This document shows positions 1-6,502 of a DNA stretch of 9,229 bases, one piece after another. The position numbers were made by a program, and so were the translations under genes. Source of the stretch: Lautropia sp. (GTDB lineage Bacteria > Pseudomonadota > Gammaproteobacteria > Burkholderiales > Burkholderiaceae_E); contig JACCRJ010000517.1 in NCBI GenBank assembly GCA_013813615.1, positions 1-9,229 on the forward strand, written 5' to 3'. The first letter of the stretch is position 1. The number at the start of each line of letters is the position of its first letter. The notes under the pieces are model-generated. The model had not been told where the DNA came from. It saw only the letters and a program-made list of their open reading frames with translations, and did no database searches.

Positions 1-531
1 GGCGACCAGGAAGAGCGCAGCCTGGATGCCGGCAGGCACGGCCACCAGCAGGTGGCCTGCGACATCGGCGCCGAAGATACCGGTCAGGCGCCCGTTCAAT
101 ACCCAGCCGTCGCCGGTGGCAGTGGCGGTGCAGGCACCGGCACCGCCCGGCACGCCTCGCGCCCAGGCGAGGCGTTGCTCCCCCGCCATCGCCTGCTGCA
201 AGAGGTCGGCGACGGCGCCCGCGCTGCCGGTGGCTCGATCCAGCAGCCGTGTTGCCGCCAGATGGGTCAGCACCGGCTCGACCACCAGGGCCTGGCCGAT
301 CAGCGTCATCGGCCTCATCAGGTCGACCGCCCCTCCGCCGAATCCACCAGCGTGCTCGGACACCGGCAGCGAAAGGATCCCCAGTTCTGCAATCCTGGAC
401 CACACCGCCGGGCTGAACCCGCTCTGGGACCTGATGATCGCCTGGCGTTGCTCGAAGCCGTACTGCTGGGCGAGCAGGCGCTCCAGCGAGTCGCTCAGCT
501 GGCGCTGCTCGTCGTTCAGTTCAAAGTCCAT
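1..531 (-). CDS. Acyl-CoA dehydrogenase, second (beta-type) subunit, N-terminal part only
   Basis: The minus strand is open from an ATG at 531 to the left edge (177 codons, no stop), so the C-terminus lies outside the window. The N-terminus, MDFELNDEQRQLSDSLERLL, is typical of the helical N-terminal domain of acyl-CoA dehydrogenases (about residues 5-115). A GDGWVLNGRL strand (about 141-150) starts the middle beta domain. The FAD/substrate signature seen in the neighbouring dehydrogenase (SEPGSGSD) is absent at the matching place, which here reads LAWARGVPGG. This is usual for the accessory chain of heteromeric enzymes of the PimC/PimD or mycobacterial FadE26/FadE27 type. It lies 72 bp downstream of the full-length dehydrogenase on the same strand and is probably co-transcribed and a partner chain. 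No good Shine-Dalgarno precedes the ATG; the start is chosen from family N-terminal agreement. Family assignment is secure; the partner role is inferred, and the C-terminal half cannot be checked here. Confidence 0.88.
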   Translation of the reverse strand, partial: MDFELNDEQRQLSDSLERLLAQQYGFEQRQAIIRSQSGFSPAVWSRIAELGILSLPVSEHAGGFGGGAVDLMRPMTLIGQALVVEPVLTHLAATRLLDRATGSAGAVADLLQQAMAGEQRLAWARGVPGGAGACTATATGDGWVLNGRLTGIFGADVAGHLLVAVPAGIQAALFLVA

Positions 532-603
532 GTTCTGCTGTCCGCGTTGATTGATGCAGCCGCCGCCGACGTCCGGTACCGCCTGCAAATAGACCGGCTG
601 ACT

Positions 604-1779
604 TCATAGTCCGAGCATCATCTTGGCCATGATGTTGCGCTGGATCTCGTTCGAGCCTGCGTAGATGGATGTCTTTCTGAAATTGCAGTAGCGCAGGGCG
701 AGGGTGGATGCGAAGGCTGCGTCCGGGCCCTCGGCATCAGAGATGCGCATGGCGTCGGCCCCGCCCGCTTCCATGGCGAGTTCCGTCAGCCGCTGCTGGA
801 TCTCGGTGCCCCTGATCTTCAGCATCGAAACACCCGCACCCGGCGGCTTGCCGCCCCGCAGCTGGTCGAGGAAGCGCAGATTGGTGATCTCCAGCCCCAT
901 CAGATCGATTTCCAATTCAGCCACGCTATCGGCAAACCGCATGTCCTCCATCAGCGATCGGCCGTTGCGCTGGCGCCGGGCGGCGTAGCCCTTGAGGGCC
1001 GCCAGCTCGCGTTTGGAGGCGCCGATGCGCCCGGTGTTGAGTCGCTCGTGGCCAAGCAGGAACTTGGCGGCGGTCCAGCCCTTGCCCTCTTCGTGAACCA
1101 GGTTCGCGAGGGGCACCTCGACGTTCTCGAAGAACACCTCGTTGACCTCGTGGCCCCCGTCCATCAGTACCAGCGGGCGTACGCTGATCCCCGGCGTCTT
1201 CATGTCGATGAGCAGGAAGCTGATGCCCTCCTGCCGGATCGAGGTGCCGAAATCCGTTCTGACCAGGCAGAAGATCCAGTCGGCGAAATGACCCATCGTG
1301 GTCCAGATCTTCTGCCCGTTGACGAGGTAGTGATCCGCCTGAAGTTCGGCGCGGGTCTTCAGCGATGCGAGGTCGGAGCCGGAACCGGGTTCCGAATATC
1401 CCTGGCACCAGAAATCCTCGCCGTGGTAGATCCTGGGCAGGAAGCGTTTCTTCTGTTCCTCCGTGCCGAAGTGGATCAGCACCGGCGCGCACATGGCGAG
1501 GCCGAACGGCACCAGCGGCGGCGCGCCGGCCAGCCCGCATTCTTCCTCGAAGATGTAGCGGTAGACGGCGTTCCAGTCGGTGCCGCCCCACTGCACCGGC
1601 CAGGACGGCGCCACCCAGCCTTTGTTCGCGAGAATGCGGTGCCAGGCCAGCAGGTCGTCCCGGTCGAGCTCCTGGTAGGTGACGACCTTTTCCCGGAGGT
1701 CGGGCGGAATGTTGGCGTCGAGCCAGCTGCGGACTTCGCTGCGAAACGCAGCTTCATCGGCCGAGTAGTTCAAGTCCAT
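604..1779 (-). CDS. Acyl-CoA dehydrogenase, catalytic (alpha-type) subunit
   Basis: A complete 391-residue FAD-dependent acyl-CoA dehydrogenase, the usual length for the family. It would introduce an alpha-beta double bond into an acyl-CoA and pass electrons to electron-transfer flavoprotein in the cytoplasm. The N-terminal helical domain spans about 1-120. The middle beta domain carries the signature YSEPGSGSD (128-136) and VNGQKIWTT (153-161). The C-terminal helical domain ends with IYAGSNEIQRN (372-382). The medium-chain-type catalytic Glu of the IYEGT motif is Ala here. Instead Glu245 in LLGHERLN occupies the position of the catalytic Glu of isovaleryl- and long-chain-type enzymes. Start: ATG at 1779 with GGAGG about 9 bases upstream. 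It is followed 72 bp later by a second dehydrogenase and preceded by a TIM-barrel gene 99 bp away, all on the minus strand. Substrate unknown; a bulky or branched acyl-CoA is a guess from the paired-gene layout. Confidence 0.95.
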   Translation of the reverse strand: MDLNYSADEAAFRSEVRSWLDANIPPDLREKVVTYQELDRDDLLAWHRILANKGWVAPSWPVQWGGTDWNAVYRYIFEEECGLAGAPPLVPFGLAMCAPVLIHFGTEEQKKRFLPRIYHGEDFWCQGYSEPGSGSDLASLKTRAELQADHYLVNGQKIWTTMGHFADWIFCLVRTDFGTSIRQEGISFLLIDMKTPGISVRPLVLMDGGHEVNEVFFENVEVPLANLVHEEGKGWTAAKFLLGHERLNTGRIGASKRELAALKGYAARRQRNGRSLMEDMRFADSVAELEIDLMGLEITNLRFLDQLRGGKPPGAGVSMLKIRGTEIQQRLTELAMEAGGADAMRISDAEGPDAAFASTLALRYCNFRKTSIYAGSNEIQRNIMAKMMLGL

Positions 1780-1785
1780 CCGGTC

Positions 1786-1795
1786 TATCCTCCAG
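1786..1795 (-). promoter_or_regulatory. Ribosome binding site of the full-length acyl-CoA dehydrogenase
   Basis: On the minus strand the bases before the ATG at 1779 read CTGGAGGATAGACCGG. The GGAGG core sits about 9 bases from the start codon. It is the best ribosome binding site in the left cluster and fixes this start. Confidence 0.7.
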
Positions 1796-1839
1796 CGATC
1801 TCAGGCAGCCGAGCCCTGGCCGTTCGCTTTCCAGAGTTG

Positions 1840-1856
1840 CCCGCCCGCGTGGCGGG
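1840..1856. other. GC-rich hairpin between TIM-barrel gene and dehydrogenase
   Basis: CCCGCC and GGCGGG form a perfect 6-bp stem around a 5-base loop (CGCGT on the plus strand) in the 99-bp gap. Neither strand has a run of T after the stem, so it is not a convincing intrinsic terminator. It could affect mRNA stability or partial read-through into the dehydrogenase genes. Nothing else is visible in this gap apart from the ribosome binding site. Confidence 0.35.
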
Positions 1857-1878
1857 GAACCGTCCATCGAAAGGCGGG

Positions 1879-2691
1879 TCATCCGTAGTGCAGTTGCGCA
1901 ACATCCAGCGATTGCGCGATGGCATCAATGGATGAATTATCCGGCGGTTTCAGTGCTTCGATACATGCTACACGACCGGGCAATCCTGCCGCCACGATCG
2001 GGCCGGCGATTGCATGGAGCGGGTTGTCCGCGCTCAAGGGCTGCAGCTGGTATTCGGCCAACTGCACGTGGCTGATCAGGGACGCATGGCGTTGCATGAC
2101 GGCTGTAGTGTCTTCCCCCGCCAGGCCCAGGCAGCCGATGTCCAGCGTGAGCCTGAATGCAGGGTGTCCCACGCGCTCGACCAGTCGGGCAGCTTCGTCG
2201 TGGTCCACCAGGAAGTTGTTGCCGTAGCGTGCGCTGATCGGCTCGATGGTGAGGCAGACGCCCAGGCCGGCCGCCTCGGTCGCAGCGCCCCCGAAAAATT
2301 CCGCCGCGCTGTCCATCGCGTCGGTAGCGGCCAGCGCGCCGCGGTCGCGATTGCGCGAGGAGCCGAAGATCAGTTGCGTCGCCCCGAGTCCTGCGCCGAT
2401 GTTCATGACGACGCGAAGATGTTCCAGGGTGCGTCGCCGCGCGCGCCGGTCGCCGAAAATGTTCAGGCCGGTGGTGCCGTGCATCAGCGCCTGCAGGCCG
2501 GTGATGGCGATGCCGCGGCTCGCCCAGAACCCGCGCACCTGGCGCAGGTCCCCGGGCGTTGCTGCGGCGGGGTCGTCGAAATAGCGGGTCGGCGCCAGGT
2601 CGATGGTGTCGATTCCTCGACGATCGAGCAGCGCCGCGACCGGTTCGTCAAGGTCGCGCGTCCAGAGAAGGTTGGAGACGCCCAGGCGCAT
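1879..2691 (-). CDS. Sugar phosphate isomerase/epimerase-like TIM-barrel protein
   Basis: A 270-residue protein of the xylose isomerase-like TIM-barrel superfamily (AP-endonuclease 2 fold), the usual length for single-domain members. It starts with a first barrel strand MRLGVSNLLW and has a DTIDLAP strand near 28-34. Four residues match the metal-ligand set of D-tagatose 3-epimerase-type enzymes in both order and spacing: Glu150 (LTIEP), Asp184 (LTLDIG), His208 (ISHVQ) and Glu245 (CIEAL). The substrate-binding His three residues after the Asp in tagatose epimerase is Cys187 here, so the substrate is probably different. No signal peptide is seen; it should be cytoplasmic. The ATG at 2691 has only a weak GGGA upstream, but the first strand begins right at this Met. 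It lies 25 bp after the outer-membrane gene and 99 bp before the dehydrogenase genes, all on the same strand. Isomerase/epimerase chemistry is inferred from fold and ligands; substrate unknown. Confidence 0.82.
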   Translation of the reverse strand: MRLGVSNLLWTRDLDEPVAALLDRRGIDTIDLAPTRYFDDPAAATPGDLRQVRGFWASRGIAITGLQALMHGTTGLNIFGDRRARRRTLEHLRVVMNIGAGLGATQLIFGSSRNRDRGALAATDAMDSAAEFFGGAATEAAGLGVCLTIEPISARYGNNFLVDHDEAARLVERVGHPAFRLTLDIGCLGLAGEDTTAVMQRHASLISHVQLAEYQLQPLSADNPLHAIAGPIVAAGLPGRVACIEALKPPDNSSIDAIAQSLDVAQLHYG

Positions 2692-2716
2692 CGCAGGGAT
2701 CCCGGAGCCGCCGCCG

Positions 2717-3613
2717 TCAATGCAGCGTGAAGCGGTAGGCGACCCCGACCAGCAGAGCGGGTTGGAACGTCTGCTTCACGATGGGACTGTCAGCGGCCGG
2801 GCCGAGCAGCTTGACCAGGCTCAGCCGGGCCACCCAGACCCAGTGCTGCGTCGGCTCGCCTACCAGGCCGATGGAGCCGGCGACTTCGCGCAGGCCGGCG
2901 CTCGGGCGATAGAGCGGCAGCCCGCTGGCAGCCTGTTCCGCCGGGCCGATGCCGTAGTTGTTGTCCATCGACTTGGCGCTGGCGAAGGTCATGCCGATGT
3001 CCGTGCTGAACAGCAATCCCGGTTGCAGCGATTTGCGCCAGCCCAGGCCGATCGGCAGTTCCGCGCCGCCCTGTCGGCCCAGGAGGTCGCCCACCAGCGT
3101 TGCGGTCGCGACCAGGTTTGGGTTGAAGTAGTAGCGCATCCGCAGCCGTCCGATCAGCGTGTCGCGCATCCCCTTCAGTCCCAGCGCGGCGTCTTCGGCA
3201 CTCACGTCGCGGCCGCGGTTGAGCGACGCGCCGAAACCGAAGGCGAACTCGTGGGTCCGGTACAGCGGACCGGTAAGCCCCGTCTCCGAACTGCGGTTCG
3301 AGCCGCCGTCGGAACTCGCTCGTGCCACGCTGGAGGTACTGATGGAGTAGCCACGCCAGACGATGCGGGCCGCCGGTGCGATCGCGTAGCCGACGTCGTC
3401 AGAACCCGAGTACCTTGGCGATACGCTGCCGGCCATGCCGATCGTGAACCTGACCTCGTCGATCTCCGGTTCGACATCGGATGCGTCCGGCGACGAGGTG
3501 GCCCGCGACGCCGGCGTGACCGCCGACTGGGCGCTGGCCGGCAGTGTGGTGAGGAGCATCGCGCCGAGCAGCGTCACGGCGGCAAGACCTGCGCCGACCT
3601 CAGATTGTTTCAT
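2717..3613 (-). CDS. MipA/OmpV family outer-membrane protein
   Basis: A 298-residue exported protein. The first 28 residues form a signal peptide: a short polar start with Lys2, a hydrophobic stretch AAVTLLGAMLLTTL, and an Ala-X-Ala site at PASA before Gln29. The mature part is rich in alternating aromatic and small residues and in Gly, includes SPRYSGSDDVGYAIAPA near its N-terminus, and ends in GVAYRFTLH, as expected for a beta-barrel related to MipA (MltA-interacting protein) and OmpV. MipA scaffolds peptidoglycan enzymes; other members respond to osmotic or antibiotic stress, and this one's role is unknown. Start choice: the frame is open up to 3820, but that would overlap the divergent regulator and place 69 non-signal residues before the signal peptide. 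ATG at 3613 (or 3622, three residues longer) gives a proper signal peptide. Neither has a clear Shine-Dalgarno. It is the first gene of the minus-strand cluster. Confidence 0.82.
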   Translation of the reverse strand: MKQSEVGAGLAAVTLLGAMLLTTLPASAQSAVTPASRATSSPDASDVEPEIDEVRFTIGMAGSVSPRYSGSDDVGYAIAPAARIVWRGYSISTSSVARASSDGGSNRSSETGLTGPLYRTHEFAFGFGASLNRGRDVSAEDAALGLKGMRDTLIGRLRMRYYFNPNLVATATLVGDLLGRQGGAELPIGLGWRKSLQPGLLFSTDIGMTFASAKSMDNNYGIGPAEQAASGLPLYRPSAGLREVAGSIGLVGEPTQHWVWVARLSLVKLLGPAADSPIVKQTFQPALLVGVAYRFTLH

Positions 3614-3783
3614 TTGTAGCATTGAGGCGATAGCTGGGTGGTGAAGGCGTCGTTTCGTGGAAAATAGTGACCTCGACGTTCCCTGGTCCCGTCCCACCCG
3701 TTGGAGTTCCCCCCGGTCAGTCCGTTGGTCAACGGCGATAAACCGCGCGTTGTCAGCCTGCTGATCAAAACATAAGTAGCGTC
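3614..3783. promoter_or_regulatory. Divergent intergenic region between outer-membrane gene and c-di-GMP regulator
   Basis: These 170 bp must hold the promoters of both flanking genes. A perfect palindrome, CCGTTGGTCAACGG (3722-3735; 6-bp arms, 2-base centre), is a candidate operator. Its CCGTTGG half also occurs at 3698-3704, 24 bp away. For the plus-strand gene a possible -35 TTGTCA (3750-3755) and a possible -10 CATAAG (3771-3776) are spaced only 15 bp, a weak match that would start transcription close to the TTG codon at 3784. I find no convincing promoter for the minus strand, although an AT-rich patch lies at 3658-3666. Confidence 0.4.
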
Positions 3784-5676
3784 TTGGATACAGAGTCTCT
3801 GTTGCGATCGGGATCGGCAACCCTCAGGGTGTTGTTAATTGAGGACGATCCGGCATGGCAACAGCTTGTTTGCGTCGGCCTCGGCGAGCGCGGCATCGAT
3901 GTCCTGATGGTGGACACGCTGGCCAGATCCTTGGAGGCATTTCCGCGCATCAGCCCTGACGCGGTCCTGGTGGACGACGCCCTCCCGGATGCTGACGGGT
4001 TTGAAGCGGTGACGCGTCTGCGGGAGCTGATCGGGCCGCGGCAGATTCCGATCGTGATGCTCTCCGGCCGCAACGACGACACGATGATCGACCGTGCCTT
4101 CCAGTGTGGCGTCAGCGACTACTTCCTCAAGTCGCTGCGATGGACCCTGATGTCCGAACGGCTGCTCCACCTGGTCAGCGCCGCGAAGGCTCAGACGGCG
4201 CTGGCGGACAGCCGGCTGCAACTGGATCGGATCAAGGACATGGCGACGGTTGCGCAGGAAAGCGTGCGCACGATGCGCGAGCAGACGCATCGCGACCCGC
4301 TCACCGGCCTCGCCAGCCGCACCGGGTTCCTGCAACTCAGCGAGGAGGCGCTGCGCCAGCCGCGCCCGCCGGGCCACTGCGCGGCGGTCCTGCTGGTCAA
4401 CGTGGACCGGTTCAAGCGCCTGAACGACTCGCTGGGCCAGAAGGTCGGGGACCGGGTTCTGGTCGAGGTCGGCCAGCGTCTGCAGCAGGCGTTTCGCAAC
4501 CTCTCGCCGATGCCACCGGCCGAGGGCGCTCCCACGGAGGTCGGACGCCGGCACGGGCTGATCATCAGCCGCCTGTCCGGCGACGAATTCGCGTTGATGT
4601 TCCCGGACCTGCCGTCGCAGTCTTCCGCCGAGAAGACCGCCGACATCGCCTTCGCCTACCTGAAGCATCCGGTGTCCGTCGACGGGCTCGACATGCTGCT
4701 GCGCTGCTCGATCGGCATGGCGGTGTTTCCCCAGCACGGTCGCAACATCGAGGCGCTGATGGCGAAGGCCGACGTCGCTCTGGGCGTCGGCAAGCGCCAG
4801 GGCGGCAACTCGGCGGTGATGTTCAGCGACGAGTTCGGCGAACACTTGCGCAGCAACTTCGACCTCGAAGCGGCCCTGCATTCCGCGGTGGACCGCAACG
4901 AACTGATCCTGCACTACCAGCCGATCGTCGATTCCCGCACCGGCCAGGTGACCGGCGCGGAGGCGCTGATGCGGTGGATGCGGGGCGGCCAGCTGATCAC
5001 CCCGGCCTCGTTCATTCCGCTGGCCGAAGAGAACGGGTTGGTCTTCCGGATGGCCGAGTGGGCCATCTCCGAGGCGCTGCAGCAGGTGCGCCGCTGGCAG
5101 CTGCGCGGCCTGGGCCTGACCAGCGTCTCGGTCAACATCAACGTGCGCCATCTGGTGCAGCCGTCGCTGACGCGGGCGGTGACGCAGGCCCTCGAGGCGA
5201 CGCAGCTGCCGCCGAGCACGCTTACGCTGGAATTGACCGAATCGGACGTCATGCAGGACATCGAGAAGGCGCTTACCGCGCTGCGGACCCTGAAGGACCT
5301 GGGCGTGAGGTTGGCGCTGGATGATTTCGGGACCGGGTATTCCTCTCTGGCCTACCTCACCCAGCTGCCGCTTGATTGCCTCAAGATCGACCGGTCCTTC
5401 ATCCAGGAGATGCAGATCAACCCGCAGCAGCTGATGGTGGTGCGCGGCATCGTCGCGCTCGGCTCGGCACTTGGCCTCACCACGACGGCGGAAGGCGTCG
5501 AGAACCGGGAGGAACTGGTCGCCCTGCAGAAGATGGGCTGTCAGATGGTGCAGGGCTACTACTTCACCCGCCCCCTTACCGCGACCGATTTCGACACCTG
5601 GTGGCGTCGCTCCAAGCTCGACCCGGGGCTGCTGGTCTCGCCGGGCAGCGGCGCGCAGGACGCGATAGTGGTGTGA
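3784..5676 (+). CDS. Response regulator with GGDEF and EAL domains (c-di-GMP turnover)
   Basis: A 630-residue soluble protein with three domains. The receiver domain (about 14-130) has acidic pocket Glu20-Asp21-Asp22, phospho-acceptor Asp64 (VLVDDALPDADG), Ser94 and Lys116. The GGDEF domain (about 168-350) begins DPLTGLASR and has Asp208 in VNVDRFK, but its signature is SGDEF (265-269), and the RxxD inhibitory site five residues upstream reads RHGL, so the product-binding Asp is missing. The EAL domain (about 357-610) has all expected catalytic residues: Glu393 (EAL), Asn451, Glu483, Asp513-Asp514 (DDFGTGYSS), Lys534, Glu570 and Gln590. I predict a phosphodiesterase degrading c-di-GMP, controlled by phosphorylation; diguanylate cyclase activity cannot be excluded. 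No transmembrane segment and no adjacent histidine kinase are seen. The start is TTG at 3784: an in-frame TAA at 3739-3741 leaves no earlier ATG, GTG or TTG, and the receiver begins at about residue 15. No Shine-Dalgarno is visible. Confidence 0.93.
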   Translation: MDTESLLRSGSATLRVLLIEDDPAWQQLVCVGLGERGIDVLMVDTLARSLEAFPRISPDAVLVDDALPDADGFEAVTRLRELIGPRQIPIVMLSGRNDDTMIDRAFQCGVSDYFLKSLRWTLMSERLLHLVSAAKAQTALADSRLQLDRIKDMATVAQESVRTMREQTHRDPLTGLASRTGFLQLSEEALRQPRPPGHCAAVLLVNVDRFKRLNDSLGQKVGDRVLVEVGQRLQQAFRNLSPMPPAEGAPTEVGRRHGLIISRLSGDEFALMFPDLPSQSSAEKTADIAFAYLKHPVSVDGLDMLLRCSIGMAVFPQHGRNIEALMAKADVALGVGKRQGGNSAVMFSDEFGEHLRSNFDLEAALHSAVDRNELILHYQPIVDSRTGQVTGAEALMRWMRGGQLITPASFIPLAEENGLVFRMAEWAISEALQQVRRWQLRGLGLTSVSVNINVRHLVQPSLTRAVTQALEATQLPPSTLTLELTESDVMQDIEKALTALRTLKDLGVRLALDDFGTGYSSLAYLTQLPLDCLKIDRSFIQEMQINPQQLMVVRGIVALGSALGLTTTAEGVENREELVALQKMGCQMVQGYYFTRPLTATDFDTWWRRSKLDPGLLVSPGSGAQDAIVV

Positions 5677-5763
5677 CCCCCCCGAAGCGCCTTCGGCGCC
5701 TCCCCCCGAGGGGGCGCCGCTGGCGGCCCCGCAAAGCCGGATCCGCTGCGGCTGCTGGACCGG
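5677..5763. repeat. GC-rich multi-hairpin intergenic element (REP-like), possible terminator
   Basis: It starts directly after the regulator's stop codon and is a chain of short inverted repeats: GCGCC-TTC-GGCGC (5687-5699), CCCCC-CGA-GGGGG (5702-5714), GCCGC-TG-GCGGC (5716-5727), and an imperfect stem CCGG(A)TCC/GGACCGG (5737-5744 with 5757-5763). The last stem is followed five bases later by TTTTGTT (5769-5775), so the unit could terminate transcription from the upstream gene. From memory, elements with this CCCCCGAAGCG...CCCCCGAGGGGG layout recur between genes in Burkholderiales genomes; only one copy is present here, so the dispersed nature cannot be shown from this window. Confidence 0.6.
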
Positions 5764-5774
5764 GCGCGTTTTGT

Positions 5775-5788
5775 TGACGGAGGCGTCA
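5775..5788. promoter_or_regulatory. Palindrome and -35-like hexamer upstream of rpiA
   Basis: TGACG-GAGG-CGTCA is a perfect inverted repeat with 5-bp arms. It overlaps TTGACG (5774-5779), a five-of-six match to the sigma-70 -35 box. I see no good -10 at the right distance, so the promoter call is weak. It lies about 43 bp before the rpiA start. Confidence 0.3.
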
Positions 5789-5815
5789 GTCTGAGAATGA
5801 GTAGTGTGCAGGCTA

Positions 5816-5821
5816 CGAGGT
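5816..5821 (+). promoter_or_regulatory. Ribosome binding site of rpiA
   Basis: CGAGGT lies about ten bases before the ATG at 5831. It is on the long side of the normal spacing, but downstream of the alternative GTG at 5804, so it supports the ATG as the start. Confidence 0.5.
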
Positions 5822-5830
5822 ACTGACCCG

Positions 5831-6502
5831 ATGAGCAATCCCTTATCGAAGGACGTCCAGAAGCACGCCGCCGCGGAGCACGCGCTGCGCTTCCTCACGC
5901 CCGGCGAGGTGGTGGGCGTGGGCAGCGGCTCGACGGTAGGCTTCTTCATTGCAGCGCTGTCGAAGCGGGCGGTGGACTTTCCGAAGGCGGTATCGAGTTC
6001 GGAGCGCAGCAGCGGGCTGCTGAGGTCAGCCGGCATCCAGGTCCTGGATCTGAACGACGCCGGCCCAATCGGCGTCTACGTCGACGGCGCCGACGAAGTC
6101 GATCCGAACCTGGCCCTGATCAAGGGCGGGGGCGGCGCGTTGACGCGCGAGAAGATCATCGCGCAAGCCAGCCGGCGCTTCGTCTGCATCGTCGACGAAT
6201 CCAAGCAAGTGCCGGTACTGGGTACGTTCCCGCTGCCGGTGGAGGTCATCCCGATGGCACGCTCCCTGGTGGCACGGGAGCTGGCAGCGATCGGCGCGAC
6301 CGTCATCGAGCGCGCCGGCTTCGTCACCGACAACGGCAACGTCATCCTGGATGCGGCCCGCCTCAGGATAACCGACCCCCTCGCGCTGGAAGCGCAGATC
6401 AACCAGTGGCCGGGCGTCGTGACCGTCGGGCTGTTCGCGCGTCGCCGCCCTGACGTGCTGCTGGTGGCCGGCCCAGGGGGCGTGGCCGAGACGGTCGTCT
6501 GA
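5831..6502 (+). CDS. rpiA: Ribose-5-phosphate isomerase A
   Basis: Interconverts ribose 5-phosphate and ribulose 5-phosphate in the non-oxidative pentose phosphate pathway, in the cytoplasm. It has 223 residues, against 219 for the E. coli enzyme. Visible motifs are the phosphate loop [12 protein letters not shown] (28-39), VDGADEVD (84-91), [11 protein letters not shown] (98-108) and VDESK (121-125). Asp85, Asp88, Lys98 and Glu107 fall at the positions of E. coli Asp81, Asp84, Lys94 and Glu103 with a constant offset of four, so the active site is intact. Start: ATG at 5831, where the protein agrees with the family; a GTG at 5804 in the same frame would add nine unneeded residues. GAGG at 5817-5820 serves the ATG. 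Its TGA directly abuts the stop codon of the convergent yggX. It appears to be a single-gene unit transcribed away from the multi-hairpin element. Confidence 0.97.
   Translation: MSNPLSKDVQKHAAAEHALRFLTPGEVVGVGSGSTVGFFIAALSKRAVDFPKAVSSSERSSGLLRSAGIQVLDLNDAGPIGVYVDGADEVDPNLALIKGGGGALTREKIIAQASRRFVCIVDESKQVPVLGTFPLPVEVIPMARSLVARELAAIGATVIERAGFVTDNGNVILDAARLRITDPLALEAQINQWPGVVTVGLFARRRPDVLLVAGPGGVAETVV

Noticed and set aside
26..609. Two overlapping plus-strand open frames at the left edge
   Set aside because: The minus strand is open from 531 to the edge and encodes a recognisable acyl-CoA dehydrogenase N-terminus, so these are its shadows.
1048..1935. Plus-strand open frame of 295 codons opposite the acyl-CoA dehydrogenase
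   Set aside because: The minus strand encodes a full dehydrogenase with signatures and a good ribosome binding site; the plus-strand product shows no family features.
2603..3619. Plus-strand open frame of 338 codons opposite the outer-membrane gene
   Set aside because: The minus strand has a clean signal peptide and a beta-barrel-type C-terminus; the plus-strand product is Arg/Gln-rich shadow sequence.
3614..3820. Longer start for the outer-membrane protein (69 extra residues)
   Set aside because: It would overlap the divergent regulator's start and bury the signal peptide in the middle of the protein.
5677..5763. Chain of hairpins considered as a CRISPR array or integron attachment site
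   Set aside because: The units differ in sequence and length, with no identical repeats, unique spacers, or cas or integrase gene nearby.
5804..5830. GTG at 5804 as the rpiA start
   Set aside because: The nine added residues do not fit the family, and the GAGG lies between this GTG and the ATG at 5831, which suits only the latter.
3835..6036. 733-codon open frame antisense to the c-di-GMP regulator and the start of rpiA
   Set aside because: It lies opposite a gene with complete REC, GGDEF and EAL motifs. Its translation is rich in Arg, Gln, His and Ala and low in recognisable motifs, as expected from the complement of high-GC coding sequence.
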